The notes under the pieces were generated by a model, which was given only the letters and a program-made list of their open reading frames with translations, searched no databases and had not been told where the DNA came from. From NCBI RefSeq assembly GCF_000327385.1, contig NW_008709073.1:1706324-1770323 (forward strand): a stretch of DNA of 64,000 nucleotides, written 5' to 3'. Positions 38,867 to 50,807 of this stretch are shown here, one piece after another. This DNA comes from Lottia gigantea (taxonomy: Eukaryota > Mollusca > Gastropoda > Lottiidae). The stretch's first letter is position 1. Every line of letters starts with the position of its first letter. Both the position numbers and the translations under genes were made by a program.

Positions 38867-39336
38867 GCCGATTACTAAATGCCATTCAAGGAATAAATCT
38901 TTGTTAGTTTTAAGATTATATGATCATCAGGTGGTACTGATTTACCCTGTGCTGTAATAAAGGAAAAACTGATTTATACATGTATAAATATTCTTCAACC
39001 CGCTGGGCCTATTACATAAAGTATATATGAAATTATGACTTGTTGGACCACATTCCGTTACCTTAAACAGAAGACTAACATCTCGAAGAATCACTTTACT
39101 TATTTTGAACATGAAAGGGCATCCGTTAAAACATAAAGTGCGAGTCGTCTCGCCCTGATTATAATGAGAGGGCTTCGCCCTAACTGTTTTGTAAACAGGT
39201 AAACAAAAAATAGTTAAAACATGTGAGGCTGAAACGTTTCAAGGACACCAATGTCCAGATATAATATTGTTTTCGAATAAAATTGCAAACTTGCGACACA
39301 CTCCAAATATGAGATGAAACTGATACAAACGTGTTA

Positions 39337-40161
39337 TTGGCCCGTATGCACCATATAAAATCAAATTAAGAAGAATAGAATTATTATTATTATTATTATT
39401 TAGTTAAATGTATTTAAAGATAATTCTATTTTTTGTATGCACCAACTAACAATTTACTAAATATATTTATCTGTACTGTGGTCTGTAACCACAGACTATA
39501 CACAATCTATATGATAAAAGAGTCTAAAGATTGGTCACTAAGACATATTTCTTATTTAACATTTTAATCACTGTTGTATGTAGTGTGGATGTCTTGTAGT
39601 CCGAAACTCTATAGACTCTCATCTGGTGTCTTATAGCTTTTATGACAATTATCAACAAGAGTAAGATCAAACGATATCTTTAATTCCTTCTATTTTTCGA
39701 AGGAGCAAATGAACGTCATGATAAATTTGATATGAAATCCATATCATGTTTCATTTTTGCAAACTATTAGTGATATTCAACACCGATTGCTTATTCAATC
39801 TAAACCTTGCTTTAAATTCCTCCTGCGAAAACCATGTGAAGGGGCCCGGGCGATCCCTGACATGTATATTGATGGGAATAACACGGTTGATTTCACCAAG
39901 TTCATCTAAATCGTCGAAATAATCGTCCATTTTGAAACATTGAAGAGCCACAAAAGGAATTTCTACTTATTTACAAATAGAATTAAAAGTTAAAACTGGT
40001 CTCGACCAACTTTAAGTTTAGCATTAAATTAGCCAATTTTTAAATACATTTAAGGTAATTCTATGTGGTGCATACAAAATATAGAATTAAATTAAAAGTT
40101 AATGTTATTCGGTCAGAATAGAATTAAATTAAGCTTAATTTCATTTGGTGCATACAGGCCA
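39337..40161. mobile_element. PIF/Harbinger element, internally deleted
   Basis: TTA on each side (39334-39336, 40162-40164). Ends TTGGCCCGTATGCACCA and, inward from the right, TGGCCTGTATGCACCAAAT. A second pair of inverted repeats (TTTTGTATGCACCA near 39430; TGGTGCATACAAAAT near 40062) lies inside. It carries an N-terminal transposase-like frame on the minus strand (39751-39951) and nothing further, so it is non-autonomous. Confidence 0.8.
39751..39951 (-). pseudogene. N-terminal fragment of Harbinger transposase
   Basis: A 66-residue frame ending EEFKARFRLNKQSVLNITNS, resembling the start of HARBI1-like nucleases (a phenylalanine-arginine-phenylalanine helix preceding the catalytic core). 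The DDE core is absent. It sits inside the terminal repeats of the 39337-40161 element. Similarity is short, so family assignment depends on the TTA duplication as well. Confidence 0.6.
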
Positions 40162-40292
40162 TTATCTGTAATAATTTCAGCAGGCCTTCAAATTAGCTAC
40201 AAACCTGGTTGGATGTTGAAAACGCCATCTGATGATTAACCTTAAAGTTATCCCGATGAGCCATCTTGCCTCGAGGAGCGAACTCCCCATGC

Positions 40293-40352
40293 TACCCTAT
40301 ACGGGAGTGAGAGCCGAACCGGGTCTACTCTCGGAAGCACCGTTATAGGGTG
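40293..40352 (+). other. GC-rich stem-loop of unknown nature
   Basis: TACCCTATACGG (40293-40304) pairs with CCGTTATAGGGTG (40340-40352). An inner pair GTGAGAG/CTCTC encloses CCGAACCGGGT. The surrounding 100 bases are much more GC-rich than the window. It could be a small structured RNA or a repeat fragment; no known RNA was recognised. Confidence 0.35.
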
Positions 40353-40417
40353 GGGTTTGGTTTGCCACGACTAAGTGATTGTTTAAGTTCTTGTTCCGTT
40401 CACCGATAGGCGGTGAT

Positions 40418-40842
40418 TTTAATTATCCGACAGCCTTCGACAGCTCATTTTAAATTCAGAACGATTTTTCAATTCTGCGGAAATATGTATCAATGGTAGG
40501 CAAATAGCATAGGATAGGCCGAGTTGAAAATTCGTTTTTTAGAAACAGAAAATCGAAAATGCAGTCGCCGACAACCTATGCTCACAGCTAAATTAAAGAC
40601 AAGGTTCAATTCAATATAAGATGATGGCTAAAAATTGGATCTGTAAAGGCTTACGATAGATATAGTCTAGTCATAAAATTTCATATTAAAAAATGAAATG
40701 AAAAGATTTCTTTATTGTTTCATTTCATCATATCTGATTAGAACATTCCAACTTTTTATTGCAGCCAGCGTCATGGAAACGCATTTTTCAATTCTCGAAT
40801 ATCAAGTCTCAAATTGAGCTGTCGGAGTAGTCGGGGAATTAC
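40418..40842. mobile_element. Inverted-repeat element
   Basis: Left TTTTAATTATCCGACAGCC and TTCGACAGCTCATTTT; right, read inward, TGTAATTCCCCGACTAC and TCCGACAGCTCAATTT. Arms about 35 bp. No coding capacity. It adjoins the GC-rich stem-loop. Confidence 0.62.
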
Positions 40843-41179
40843 AGGCCAAATTTTATTGTATGGACATACATTTTAACAAAATATTTTCACTGTTAAAATG
40901 GTGCTCAATACATCAATAATTGTAGAGCGATATAGAAATGTTAAAACAGAACCTAAATAAAATACATGTCCTCGTTACTTCTATACATTATACATTTATT
41001 GCCAAATAATCAATTCACAATTTAAAAATTATTCAAAGGATTAAAGTAATTTGACTAGTTAAGGCTTGAAGGCTATTGAAAAGTGATCAATATAATTCGT
41101 TTTTTTAAAACGGTTACTAATGGTGTTTATTCAAAGGGGTGTGACAGATCTTTTGTAAGCTATTACCTTAATACCTTAG

Positions 41180-41878
41180 TGGTATAATCCCGCCAAAACC
41201 TACGCGTACGTGAGCCGATTTTAAAATAACCCACACCGACCTGAAACTACGAATAAAAAATCGCTTTAATAACGAATTTCACTGTATAATATTATGTCAT
41301 GAGTACACAAAAACATCCGGTTAAAACGATGTGGAAAATATTTTTAAAAATGCATTTAAATACATATTCATGAATATAAATTGATGAAACTGCTCTGAAA
41401 TATCTTCTACATGAGAGAGAAAAAAGGGGTGAAGAAGTTTTTGGGGTTATCGATTTTAAAATTTGCCGTTTTTGACAATTTTTTTTTCATGAATTTGCTT
41501 TCATTTCGTGAATTTTAACCAACCCCTGCATTTAAAACATACGTGCATGGTTTAACAAAATAAACACCATCGAATATGGTTCACATTAAATGTTTATTTA
41601 ATAAAATCATGTGCTAAGAATAATATTATAAACACTGGTCAATGAACATTTTTACATCAGTCTATCAAAATGTCTAATATAAGATCTAGACAAATCTTTG
41701 AAAATAGATGGAAATACAAGATTATCGGCCCAGCAAAAAATAAGAATATATATCTGGCACATTACGTCATGACCCACACCGTACGAATTTTGCTCATTAT
41801 ACCGTTCAATAATCCGGTCGCTTTTAAAACATACGCGTACGCGTATATTTTAGCGGGATATTGCCTTACCTTAATATA
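41180..41878. mobile_element. Inverted-repeat element with ACGCGTACG arms
   Basis: Left AATCCCGCCAAAACCTACGC and GTACG; right, read inward, ATATCCCGCTAAAATATACG and CGTACG, continuing into TTTTAAAA on both sides. About 700 bp. An 82-codon frame inside (41670-41918) overlaps the right arm and shows no recognised domain. Confidence 0.65.
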
Positions 41879-42359
41879 TAACACGTATTATCAAATTGTG
41901 ACTTCCTATAATAATTAAGGTTATTTCATTTTTGACAGGGATGTTATCAGAGCAGATATAGATGAACTCAATTCAATGAAAATTTGAACACAAAATCTTA
42001 AGATGGAAAGAGTTGAAAATTAACACAAGACTGAATTTCGCACAGACCTATCATACGTTTTCATACCTCGAAGTGGTAGCAGGCCATAAATCAAACAGCT
42101 ACCAATCGTGATATGATCTTATCAACAAGTGAGCAAGTCATCAACCAGACCGATCAATCTTCAAGTGAGTATTGTTCAATGTTTAAGACACTGTAATATA
42201 GTTAAAATCCTGATGTCAAAACTATACGACAGAAAACCTCATATTTAACTAAGTAATAATCTATAAAAATGAGTAATATATATAGGCTATGACACCAGCT
42301 GGTAAGGCTAACTGAGATATTCTTATACTCAAGTTTGAGACTATAAATTGTATGTCTTT

Positions 42360-42640
42360 TCTAAAAGGTAGTATATCTTTAACATTATCTAAGCTTATCA
42401 ATAATATTAATAGTGTTCACAGCTCGCCGTCGAAATTTGAGCCTTCAAATCCACGTGTCCGGAATTACCTAGGTTTGAATTTTAAAATGACGAATCGTCT
42501 TTTTTTATATACTGCCACATCCCCGTTCGTCATACCTCCAAGACCACGTCAAAACCCGTATTCGTGATACGATGTTTACATATATTCAAGACTCAAATCA
42601 ACCCGCCAAAATGGCGAAAATAATAAATATACATTTTCAA
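42360..42640. mobile_element. Family B MITE fragment cut by the gap
   Basis: GAGCCTTCAAATCCACGTGT and TTCAAGACTCAAATCAACCC plus AAAATGGCGAAAAT match family B. A 45-bp insert near 42520-42565 is shared with 21300-21340. The copy runs to the N gap. Confidence 0.6.
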
Positions 42641-42641
42641 T

Positions 42642-42691
42642 NNNNNNNNNNNNNNNNNNNNNNNNNNNNNNNNNNNNNNNNNNNNNNNNNN
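42642..42691. other. Assembly gap (50 N)
   Basis: Fifty undetermined bases; true length unknown. Confidence 1.
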
Positions 42692-43048
42692 GGTAAATTT
42701 GAAAAAAAATAGAAAGAAAAACACAAAAAAGACGGAAAAATAAGAACCTTGTGTACTAAAAGCAGGATTAATGGTATAACTATAAATAAACCAAGTATAG
42801 CCTATTAACGATCCGCGCCGCTAAACGAAACCCGAAATCCAAACAACCTATTGGCAAAACATTAGTATAGCAGCTAAGAGCTTTTGATATGAGGAAGTAT
42901 AGGCATATCAATCATAAGTGAGCAAGTGATTCATAATGAAGCTATAAGGTAGGATATTTGCTGTGAGTATTTGAATTTTGTATAGCTTGACTTTGAATCT
43001 ACAAGAAAGATAAATACCAACTAAGAGCAATCAACTTCTTAATATCTA

Positions 43049-43070
43049 TCTATCTATCTATCTATCTAAA
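43049..43070. repeat. TCTA microsatellite
   Basis: Five to six perfect TATC repeats. Confidence 0.9.
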
Positions 43071-43149
43071 TATCAACAGCAACTACAAACACCAACTGTA
43101 AGAAGGAGAATTCCGAACTAAAACATTTGGGTTGACCGAAATGAAAAAC

Positions 43150-44005
43150 GCTCTCCATTTTTATACGCCCACATGAAATGGGGGGTGGATATTGGCGTCA
43201 CCCATGTCCGTCAGCCCGTCCGTCCACAATTGCTGGTAAACACTCTACAAGACCCAATTCTTGACGAATTTTTACAAAACTTGGTACAACTGTTCGTAAT
43301 CACCCAAAGATGAACCCTATTGAAAATCAGAAACATCGAAAATATTTAGTATAAGTTATTGCCCTTGTTCTTGTAAACGCATTCAATTTTTAGCTCGTAA
43401 ACGCTCTATAAGGTACATTTCTTGACGGATTTCGACGAAACTTGGTGTGAGTGTTCGTAATCACCCAAGGATGAACCCTATTGAAATTCAGAAGAATCGA
43501 AAAATATTTAGTATGATTTTTTGCCTTTGTTCTTGACAACGCGTTCAATTTTTAGCTTGTAAACACTATAGAAGGCACAATTCCTGACGGATTTTAACAA
43601 AACTTGGCTTGAGTGTTTGTTATTACCCAAGAATAAACCCTAGTAAAAATCGAAAAATATTTAGCATGAGTTATTGCCATTGTTCTTGAAAACGCTCGTA
43701 AACACTCTAGAAGGCGCAATTCTTGTCGGATTTTGATAAAACTTGGTTTGATTAAACAGTACCACGATTGAAGATTGAATATTTGCCTTCTAGAGTTTTC
43801 ACGAGCTAAAAATAGAACACGTTTTCAAGAACAAGGGCAATAACTCATACTCAATATTATTCAGTACCACCCTAAAGAGTTCAAAAGAAGTGTATGACTG
43901 AAGGTTGAATATTTCATACTGGTGATTGTTACTGTACTGTCAAATATTTTCATTCAAAATCAAAGCTGTCAATGGGCGTATATTACCGTGCCTAGCAAGC
44001 TATCT
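43150..44005 (+). repeat. Family H repeat with ~165-bp internal periods
   Basis: Starts TATACGCCCACATGAAATGG with a run of CCGTCCGTCC. It then repeats a ~165-bp module about four times: CGTAAACACTCTAGAAGG, CTTGACGGATTT, ACTTGGTGTGAGTGTTC, GATGAACCCTATTGAAA, GAGTTATTGCCCTTGTTC. It ends with a unique part and TGGGCGTATATTACCG, whose complement recalls the start (TATACGCCCA). Other copies: 49695-50280, 26400-26995, 12815-13020. No protein frame. Confidence 0.8.
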
Positions 44006-44299
44006 TTATTAGAAAAGCTGGGCATTATGATTGCCGAGACTGACGAGTCCCTGCCCATTGAGAGAGTTTTTAGACTCTTTGTTGTGGATGTACCATAAAT
44101 ATTCGATCTTTCAAAAATGAAATGGAATGGAGTTTTACGTCCTACTTTTCTGCTTGGACGCATACAAGAAAAGGAGAAATGGAAATCAGGTAGTGAATAA
44201 AGTGTATGTGAAAAAGGCTGAGACTGTAGGAGAAAATTAGGTGTATTTTTAACGAAAATCAAAGAAAATAGACCAGAGAAGAGAGTGTCAATAAAATGC

Positions 44300-44640
44300 A
44301 AGCTTATTCAAAAGAACTGGGGAGAACTGAGTTAGACGCTTGCTCGCTTAACTAAAGAGCCAGGGTTCAATCCCGACATAGGTCGAGATAATACCTTTTC
44401 AACCCGGGTTCAACCTGTCCGTGATGCGGGTAAGAGAGGCTGACATGGAAAAAGCGTCTATAGTCGTTCGTACGGATGTGCACGTTAAAGATCCCTCGAC
44501 AGTTGGAAATCGAATAAGAGCAGACTAATGTCGCTGTCCTGGCAAAATTTCTCTCATTGCATCCTGCATCTTGCCCGTCTTCATTAGCCCACGTAGTGCA
44601 GAAAAGTAGGACGTATATCTGTATTCACTTCATTTTTATT
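44300..44640 (+). repeat. tRNA-derived SINE, plus orientation
   Basis: Head with box B-like GGTTCAATCCC (44364-44374), preceded by GAGTTAGACGCTTGCTC. The body includes GCACGTTAAAGATCCCTCGA and AAATTTCTCTCATTGCATCC, ending GCAGAAAAGTAGGACGTA. A fragment of another copy's end lies just upstream in reverse (about 44116-44155). Confidence 0.82.
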
Positions 44641-44649
44641 TAAAAGAAG

Positions 44650-45900
44650 CGATAATTTCGATAAGAACTGTATTGTTGCATGTGATGATAACAGTGTTAC
44701 AGATAAACTATGTGATATAGAGGCGTGGCAAAAGTCATAGTACAAATATTTGAAAATATGCAAAACTGCATTTGTCATTATTTTCTGTTAATGTAAATGA
44801 GTTAAAACGACATGTCAATAAATCGTTCATTGATTATTTGTCACAATCAATATGATGCTGTAATACACTTGGTGTAGAAGTGAATCTGATTTACCTGCAT
44901 ACAAATCATTCTGGTAAGAGATTATAGAGGTAAGGATGGATTATCGGGATTATTAGTGTTCATTAGAAAATTGGTAGTTAATCCGTTCAAGAGAATTCAT
45001 TTTAAGAGTAATGGTGGTTATTTTGTATTTTATCCGTGTGAATTGTTTAATTACTACTAGACCTACCACATTTTGCTTTGTATATATATACCTCTATATA
45101 GTTCTGTCTAATACTATAATGAACAAAATGGAGTTATTGATTTGGCAAGTGACTGGATGCAATTACAAACAATGCTAAAATTTCTAATATAGTTGTGAGA
45201 TTTTTGCCCGAAAAACTTGCTTTCGGGGCTGCGAGGGGGGCTCCGCCACTGATCTGAATTCCAGGGTTGGACCTGAACAAGATTTCATTATCGATGACCG
45301 AGCTAAATATATACTTTGTGAAGACGAATATGGGTCAGATCAGATGATTTTGTACCTAAACCTTGTTCAAAAAACACATTATTGTTAATAATTATGGAAC
45401 AAATCTAATCGAGTTATGAAGGTCAAAACGATCAAGGTGTGGTTGACATGTTCTAGCATGTCACCGAGAAGCATGAAGACGTGTTTGTCTTGAGCTCCAG
45501 GGTTACATCGATATTTATTACCTGGATTGGAATTCTTTCAAATTATAGCAAAATACTTTCCAGATATTAGCAGCTGATTGTGTACCTTAGTAACGAGTTG
45601 TAGTCCTGAACATCCGGTGAGATGTAATCCGGGGCAACTTAGGCCTGGTAGTGTTCTAGCCCGGGCATTAACTTAATTGTCATCTACCTACCTAGCCCCT
45701 AGCTAACTCTATAACTACATTCACTGATAGTATACGGCAACCTCTACATTCAACGGCTAATTCTCTAAACCTGAAAAAAAAATTGTATCATTGATAATTT
45801 CCATAGTTTTTGCAGATTAAATATGCCTGTCTATGCCAGAAATGTAACATTTCGGATAATGGATTGGTACGTCAAAACACTTTCAAAAAAACAAATATAC
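44650..45900. other. Intergenic DNA, nothing recognised
   Basis: AT-rich; no repeat family, RNA gene or credible exon was found. Confidence 0.45.
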
Positions 45901-45914
45901 TGTAGCTATCTGGG

Positions 45915-46193
45915 TTGCTGAAGAGACGGATGAACGAATCAAATCAGTTGACATTCTGGATAATATCCAAAAATGTAAGTAGTAGCTCTATATTTACAAT
46001 CAAATACCTACAGAATGTAGAACCGAATTGCTTCTTTATGACTTTCAACTCTAATATGCACCGCATTCTTCAACAATTTAATAACTATTGTGTGGTAAAA
46101 GGCATCCAACTTGTAGAAGAGGGATGCCAAGAACAAAAATTGAACGAACTTGTCGACCAAATTACAACTAGAGCCGATAGGTTATGGCACTGA
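45915..46193 (+). CDS. Orphan open frame, 92 codons, doubtful
   Basis: The second half (MHRILQQFNNYCVVKGI, LNELVDQITTRADRLWH, then stop) has protein-like composition and predicted helix. No domain, splice context or neighbour supports a gene. It may be a fragment of a lost gene or mobile element, or chance. Confidence 0.15.
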   Translation: MLKRRMNESNQLTFWIISKNVSSSSIFTIKYLQNVEPNCFFMTFNSNMHRILQQFNNYCVVKGIQLVEEGCQEQKLNELVDQITTRADRLWH

Positions 46194-46223
46194 AGCAGTG
46201 CGTTGCATTTTGGGAATTTATAT

Positions 46224-46869
46224 AGTGGTGTAACCTATTTTCGTGGATATAAGGATTCAACACCGAATTTCGTCAAAGCTCAAATATGTCTTAGATGTTT
46301 CCTGATATATTCTACAAAATAATTAAAATTGGTTTATTGCGATTTTCTTTATGAATCCTTCACTTTGACCAATATTTCATCAGCAACCAAGTCGGCAACG
46401 GCGGCAGAATTCGTCACCTATTTTCGTGTTAAAAAAAAATAGTGACTTACAAAATAAGATACGTAGCGTGATTTATTGCTAAAGGTCACTGAAATAAGAA
46501 TATTGTCCACTTTGTGTTCCATAGAAATTTTCTGCTGACACGGAATCCGCTAGTTGATCACGTGACTTCATTCGTTGGACTACATTCTAACAGACGACAC
46601 TTGGAATTCCGATTACTGCTTGGGATTATAAGGAAATTCGGCCGATAAAAAATGGTGACGTTTGGTAATAAGTGAAATCTGCCATTTTGTATTTGTCAAA
46701 GTATACATTAATACATTTTACCTTGCTTAAAACTACTGGATTCATTCTACTAGCTGATATTGTGCAGACAACCCATGTTTTTCAAAACAAGCTAATGCGG
46801 AGGTCTCACAAGGTCGCTCATGTAAATTATTAAACATTTCCGGAAATCCACGAAAAATAGGTTACCACG
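46224..46869. mobile_element. Inverted-repeat element (TGTAACCTATTTTCGTGG)
   Basis: Left TAGTGGTGTAACCTATTTTC and GTGGAT; right, read inward, CGTGGTAACCTATTTTTCG and TGGAT. A third related block (TCACCTATTTTCGTG) lies inside near 46418. About 646 bp, no transposase. Confidence 0.68.
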
Positions 46870-47199
46870 ATGGTAGGTTGCCTCATACGACTCAGCTTTT
46901 TCATAGCTTTCCCTTCCCTTCTACTTACACTGTATTACAACAATGTATACCCCTTATGTTTCTTTTAAAACCTTTCACTGGTCAACGATACAATTCTAGT
47001 ACATTTTTTAATTATTTTTTTCTAAAAATTAAAAAAAAATAATTTAGAATTGATTTTTTTGTGTGTGGATTGGATCTGTCTCTTTCATATTTAGAATTAT
47101 TGAAATATAGGAATCCATGTTCCAAACATTTAAGAATATTCCTAGCACTCGGCTTGTGTTATAGTCTTATTCGCAATATTCAAATCGATATAAAAACGG

Positions 47200-48450
47200 A
47201 TGTAGACATCGTACTACAAAATCAAAGGCACCATGTGATAAATTTCATCAGGGGCTATGGCTTTTCGTCAGACCACTAGTCACCAACGGTCAAGATTACG
47301 AGATATGAGCCTTAAAAGTTTTGAAATTAACTGTTTTTGGAAGCCTATAAAACCGGAAGTAGGTGTCAGACATAAAAGATCAAAGTATAAATTGACATTA
47401 TAGATCAATGACCTTTGATCAAGGTCATCCATGTTAAAGGTCAAAAATGCAAATCTAGTAAATTATAAAACCTGTTCCTTTTTTTAAAGTAAAAAGCCCA
47501 GACAGATTTACCTTTACCACATATTGGCCACACTAGTTACCTATTAACCTGCAAAATGTTATAGGTGACAATTACATACTTTGCGAGTAAATAAATAACA
47601 AATATATAATGTAAATGTGAATCTAGCCCGGATGTGCCACGCCCATCCCAAAAGTTTTGTCACATGTTATTATGTGTACAATGCTAAGCTATGTTAAAGA
47701 TTTCAAGCGTCTAAAGTTATTAGATCATGAGATATTCATACTTTAATGTTAAAGGCTTGAGATTTTACGGTAAAGGTCAAATTACGCACAGTTACTATAG
47801 AAGTCAGATCAAAATTTTCAAATTATAAAAAGCGCAATTTTAATCAAAATATCTAGTGTTATATACCATTGGAAAGAAGAGATAGCCCGTAATAAAGATA
47901 TATGAGAAATTTTGTCATATGTAAATACGGTCACGTGACACAGCTCTTTAAAATTAAAAATCGCTATTTCAAATGGCTGTAATACCGGAAGTTTACATTG
48001 CACAGCACAACTGAAGACACCATCGGATAGATCTCGTCAGGGGTAACAAGTTTTGTGCGTTTCATAAGGTCACCAAAGGTCTAGGTCACGAATTTTGGGC
48101 CTTAAAACATTTTGCATTCACTAGATAAATATGACCGGAAATATAAGAAAAGCAAAATCAAAATTGAAAAATAGGGTTCCTGAGAAGTGTTTGCAATCGA
48201 TTGAAGATAACATAGACATCAACATCACACACATCCGATTACCCCTTAAGGCCCAATTTCTCGTTTTACAAAAGTTAGTCATATCAATATTACGGTTGAC
48301 CTGTTACTTCCGGGTCGGATTTTTTAAATATTATATTTTTATATGGGCAATTCTAGCTTCATGGAAAAAGAATTTTTCAAATATCTTCAAAATTCCGGAA
48401 GTTGAATTTTCAGTTTAAAATTGAATAACGTCAAAACCGGAAGTGATATC
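47200..48450 (+). repeat. Degenerate long repeat with ETS-like motifs
   Basis: Two related modules about 800 bp apart (CACCATGTGATAAATTTCAT... near 47229 and CACCATCGGATAGATCTCGT near 48018) share ATCAGGGG, GGTCACCAA and GGGCCTTAAAA blocks. CCGGAAGT occurs after each module and again near 48433. Also rich in AAGGTCA. No coding frame. Confidence 0.5.
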
Positions 48451-49196
48451 GAAAATATGAAAATTGATTTTACTTCGCAATCAAAATGACTATCTACCTG
48501 TAAATTTTCAGATTGATTGAAATTAAATTGTCAAAGTTAAAAAATACTCAAATTTTTTAAATCCAAAAGTCAAAATCCTGAAATTCTTGAATTGCTTACC
48601 TGTAGAATTCAGTTCAAAACAAAGCAAGCGTTCTATCGTTCAATAACAGTGTTCGGCGCCCCATATCAATTGGAGTGAGTGGAAATTACTCAAAAACTGA
48701 CCACGGTCGTAAGCATTTAGAATACAAATTTTGGTGAATTCCTCTCTATCAACAGTGGCACAAGATTGGTATATCAGTTCTTTCTTATATGAATTTTACT
48801 AACAGTTAGTTGTTACTTAAAAACATCTTATGATGATAATCAAAAGTTATCTCTGTTTTGTGACCTAGGCCAGTGCTTTTATTGGGATTTTTAAATCTCA
48901 ATCTCACTTTAACATCAGGTAAATTGCATATTAATGGAAAAGGGATAGCTTCAAGTACGAAGGTCAAACTAAACCAAAGAGATCAATTATTAACTTTATA
49001 GAACATAAATTTAACCCTGGAATAATCATTAGATCAAAATGTCAATATATCAGAAGTGACGTTAATAATATAGGCCTACAAACTTTTCGAAATTAAAAAT
49101 TCAGCAAATAAATGAAATAGTAAACAAAGAAGGCAAAGCAAGGATAATATTATAGAATATTACTCTGACATATACTCCTCTGAAAACATAGTCTCT

Positions 49197-49453
49197 GACG
49201 CCCACATTCGTATCTACGGCGGCCATTGGACTACTTTCGTCTTCCATATTGTTGACATCTGACTAGTCTCTGACACCCAGACTTCTGTCTACGAGGAGCC
49301 TTCAAGGACGATAACTTACATCTGACGAACTATATTTTGTAACGCGGAAATAACTTCCACTGCTTCCTACTAACATTTAAAGAAGATTTTCTTCCATCTG
49401 TATACGAGGTTATTGTAAGACAATTGCCACCGTAGATACGAATGTGACGCCTA
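49197..49453. repeat. Inverted repeat (CACATTCGTATCTACGG)
   Basis: CACATTCGTATCTACGGCGG near 49203 pairs with CCGTAGATACGAATGTG near 49431. Arms are about 28 bp, loop about 200 bp. Could be a short transposable element. Confidence 0.6.
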
Positions 49454-49694
49454 AACCTATACCTCTCTAGTCTGGCAGTGTTCATCGAAATTTCTGTTAC
49501 GACGCTTTCAAATTCCATCAAGGGAGATAATTACAATTAAGCATATTCGGCCTCCAAGTATCAAACAAACAAATTAGCCGTTTTGTCAGTTTATATGTGA
49601 TAATTTTATCCGCAGATGTTCTATAAGTGAAAGTGTATCTAGTCTCTTTTTTGTTTTTGTAACGAATTTTGAATATTATGGACCATGGTTTGTT

Positions 49695-50280
49695 TTTATT
49701 ATAAGCCAACATGAAATGGGGAGGGGTGCGTATATTTTCGTCCGTCCGTCTGTCCACTATTGCTCGTAAACACTCTACAAGGCACAACTCTTGACTGATT
49801 TCAACGAAACGTGGTATGGTTGTTTGTAATGACCCAAGGATGAACCCTATTGCAAATCAGAAATATCGAAAAATATTTAATATGAGTTATTGCCCTTGTT
49901 CTTGAAACGCTCGTAAACACTCTAGAAGGGGCAATTCTTGACGGATCTTTATGAAACTTGGTTTGAGTGTTTATCACCCAAGATGGACCCTATTGAAAAT
50001 CAGAAAAATCGAAACATAATAAGTATGAGTTATTGCCCTTGTTCTTGAAAATGCGTTCAATTTTTAGCACGTAAACACTCTTGAAAGCACAATTCTTGGC
50101 GGATTTTGGTGAAATTTGATGTGAGTGTTTCACCTAAGGATGAACCCTATCGAAAATCAGAACAATTGAAAAATATTTGGTATGAGTTATTGCCCTTGTT
50201 CTTAAAAACGCGTTCAAGTTTTAGCCTGTAAACGATCTAGAAGATCCAATTCTTGACAGGTTTTGATGAAACTTGGTAAT
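49695..50280 (+). repeat. Family H repeat, second long copy
   Basis: Begins AACATGAAATGGGGAGGGG and CGTCCGTCCGTCTGTCCAC, then two to three ~165-bp modules with GATGAACCCTAT and GAGTTATTGCCCTTGTTC. The 3' unique part is absent, and the copy gives way to low-complexity TGTATGTATT DNA (50380-50470). Confidence 0.75.
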
Positions 50281-50807
50281 ATTTAATGAAAGAAGAAACT
50301 GTACATTTAACCTAACTAATTTTTTTTTTAATTAAATCATCATAACAATTTGTTCTTTCTCCCACAGTACATTATTGTAATTGTGTATGTATTGTATACA
50401 TGTATAAATTTGTATGTATTTGTATGTTTTTGTACATATTTGTTTTGTATATATATACATATATAAACTAGGGTTGTCATCAATATAAGAAAAAAAACAT
50501 GTTGTTACTCTGAGTTGAGTAATTATTTATTATATATAATTATGTAAATAATGTATTTTGTAATTGTCTGATAAGCACATTGGCTCAAAGAAATAAAGAT
50601 TAGATTAACGTAGATAAGAATAGATTATCAGATGGCATATGTCAACCTAATTAGCTCTCTATTGACTTGATAAATCCAATCTATTGTATTAATCTTGTAA
50701 TTTCATTAAGGGATTATTGTCGAGTTTTGTCAATAGTTAATTATAAAATGATAATTGTCCAGTCATTATATTGGTTGCTTCATGTCGTGTCAAGTATGTA
50801 GTTGAAT

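Noticed and set aside
41670-41918. 82-residue hydrophobic frame as a membrane protein gene
   Set aside because: It overlaps the right inverted arm of a mobile element and has no gene-like context.
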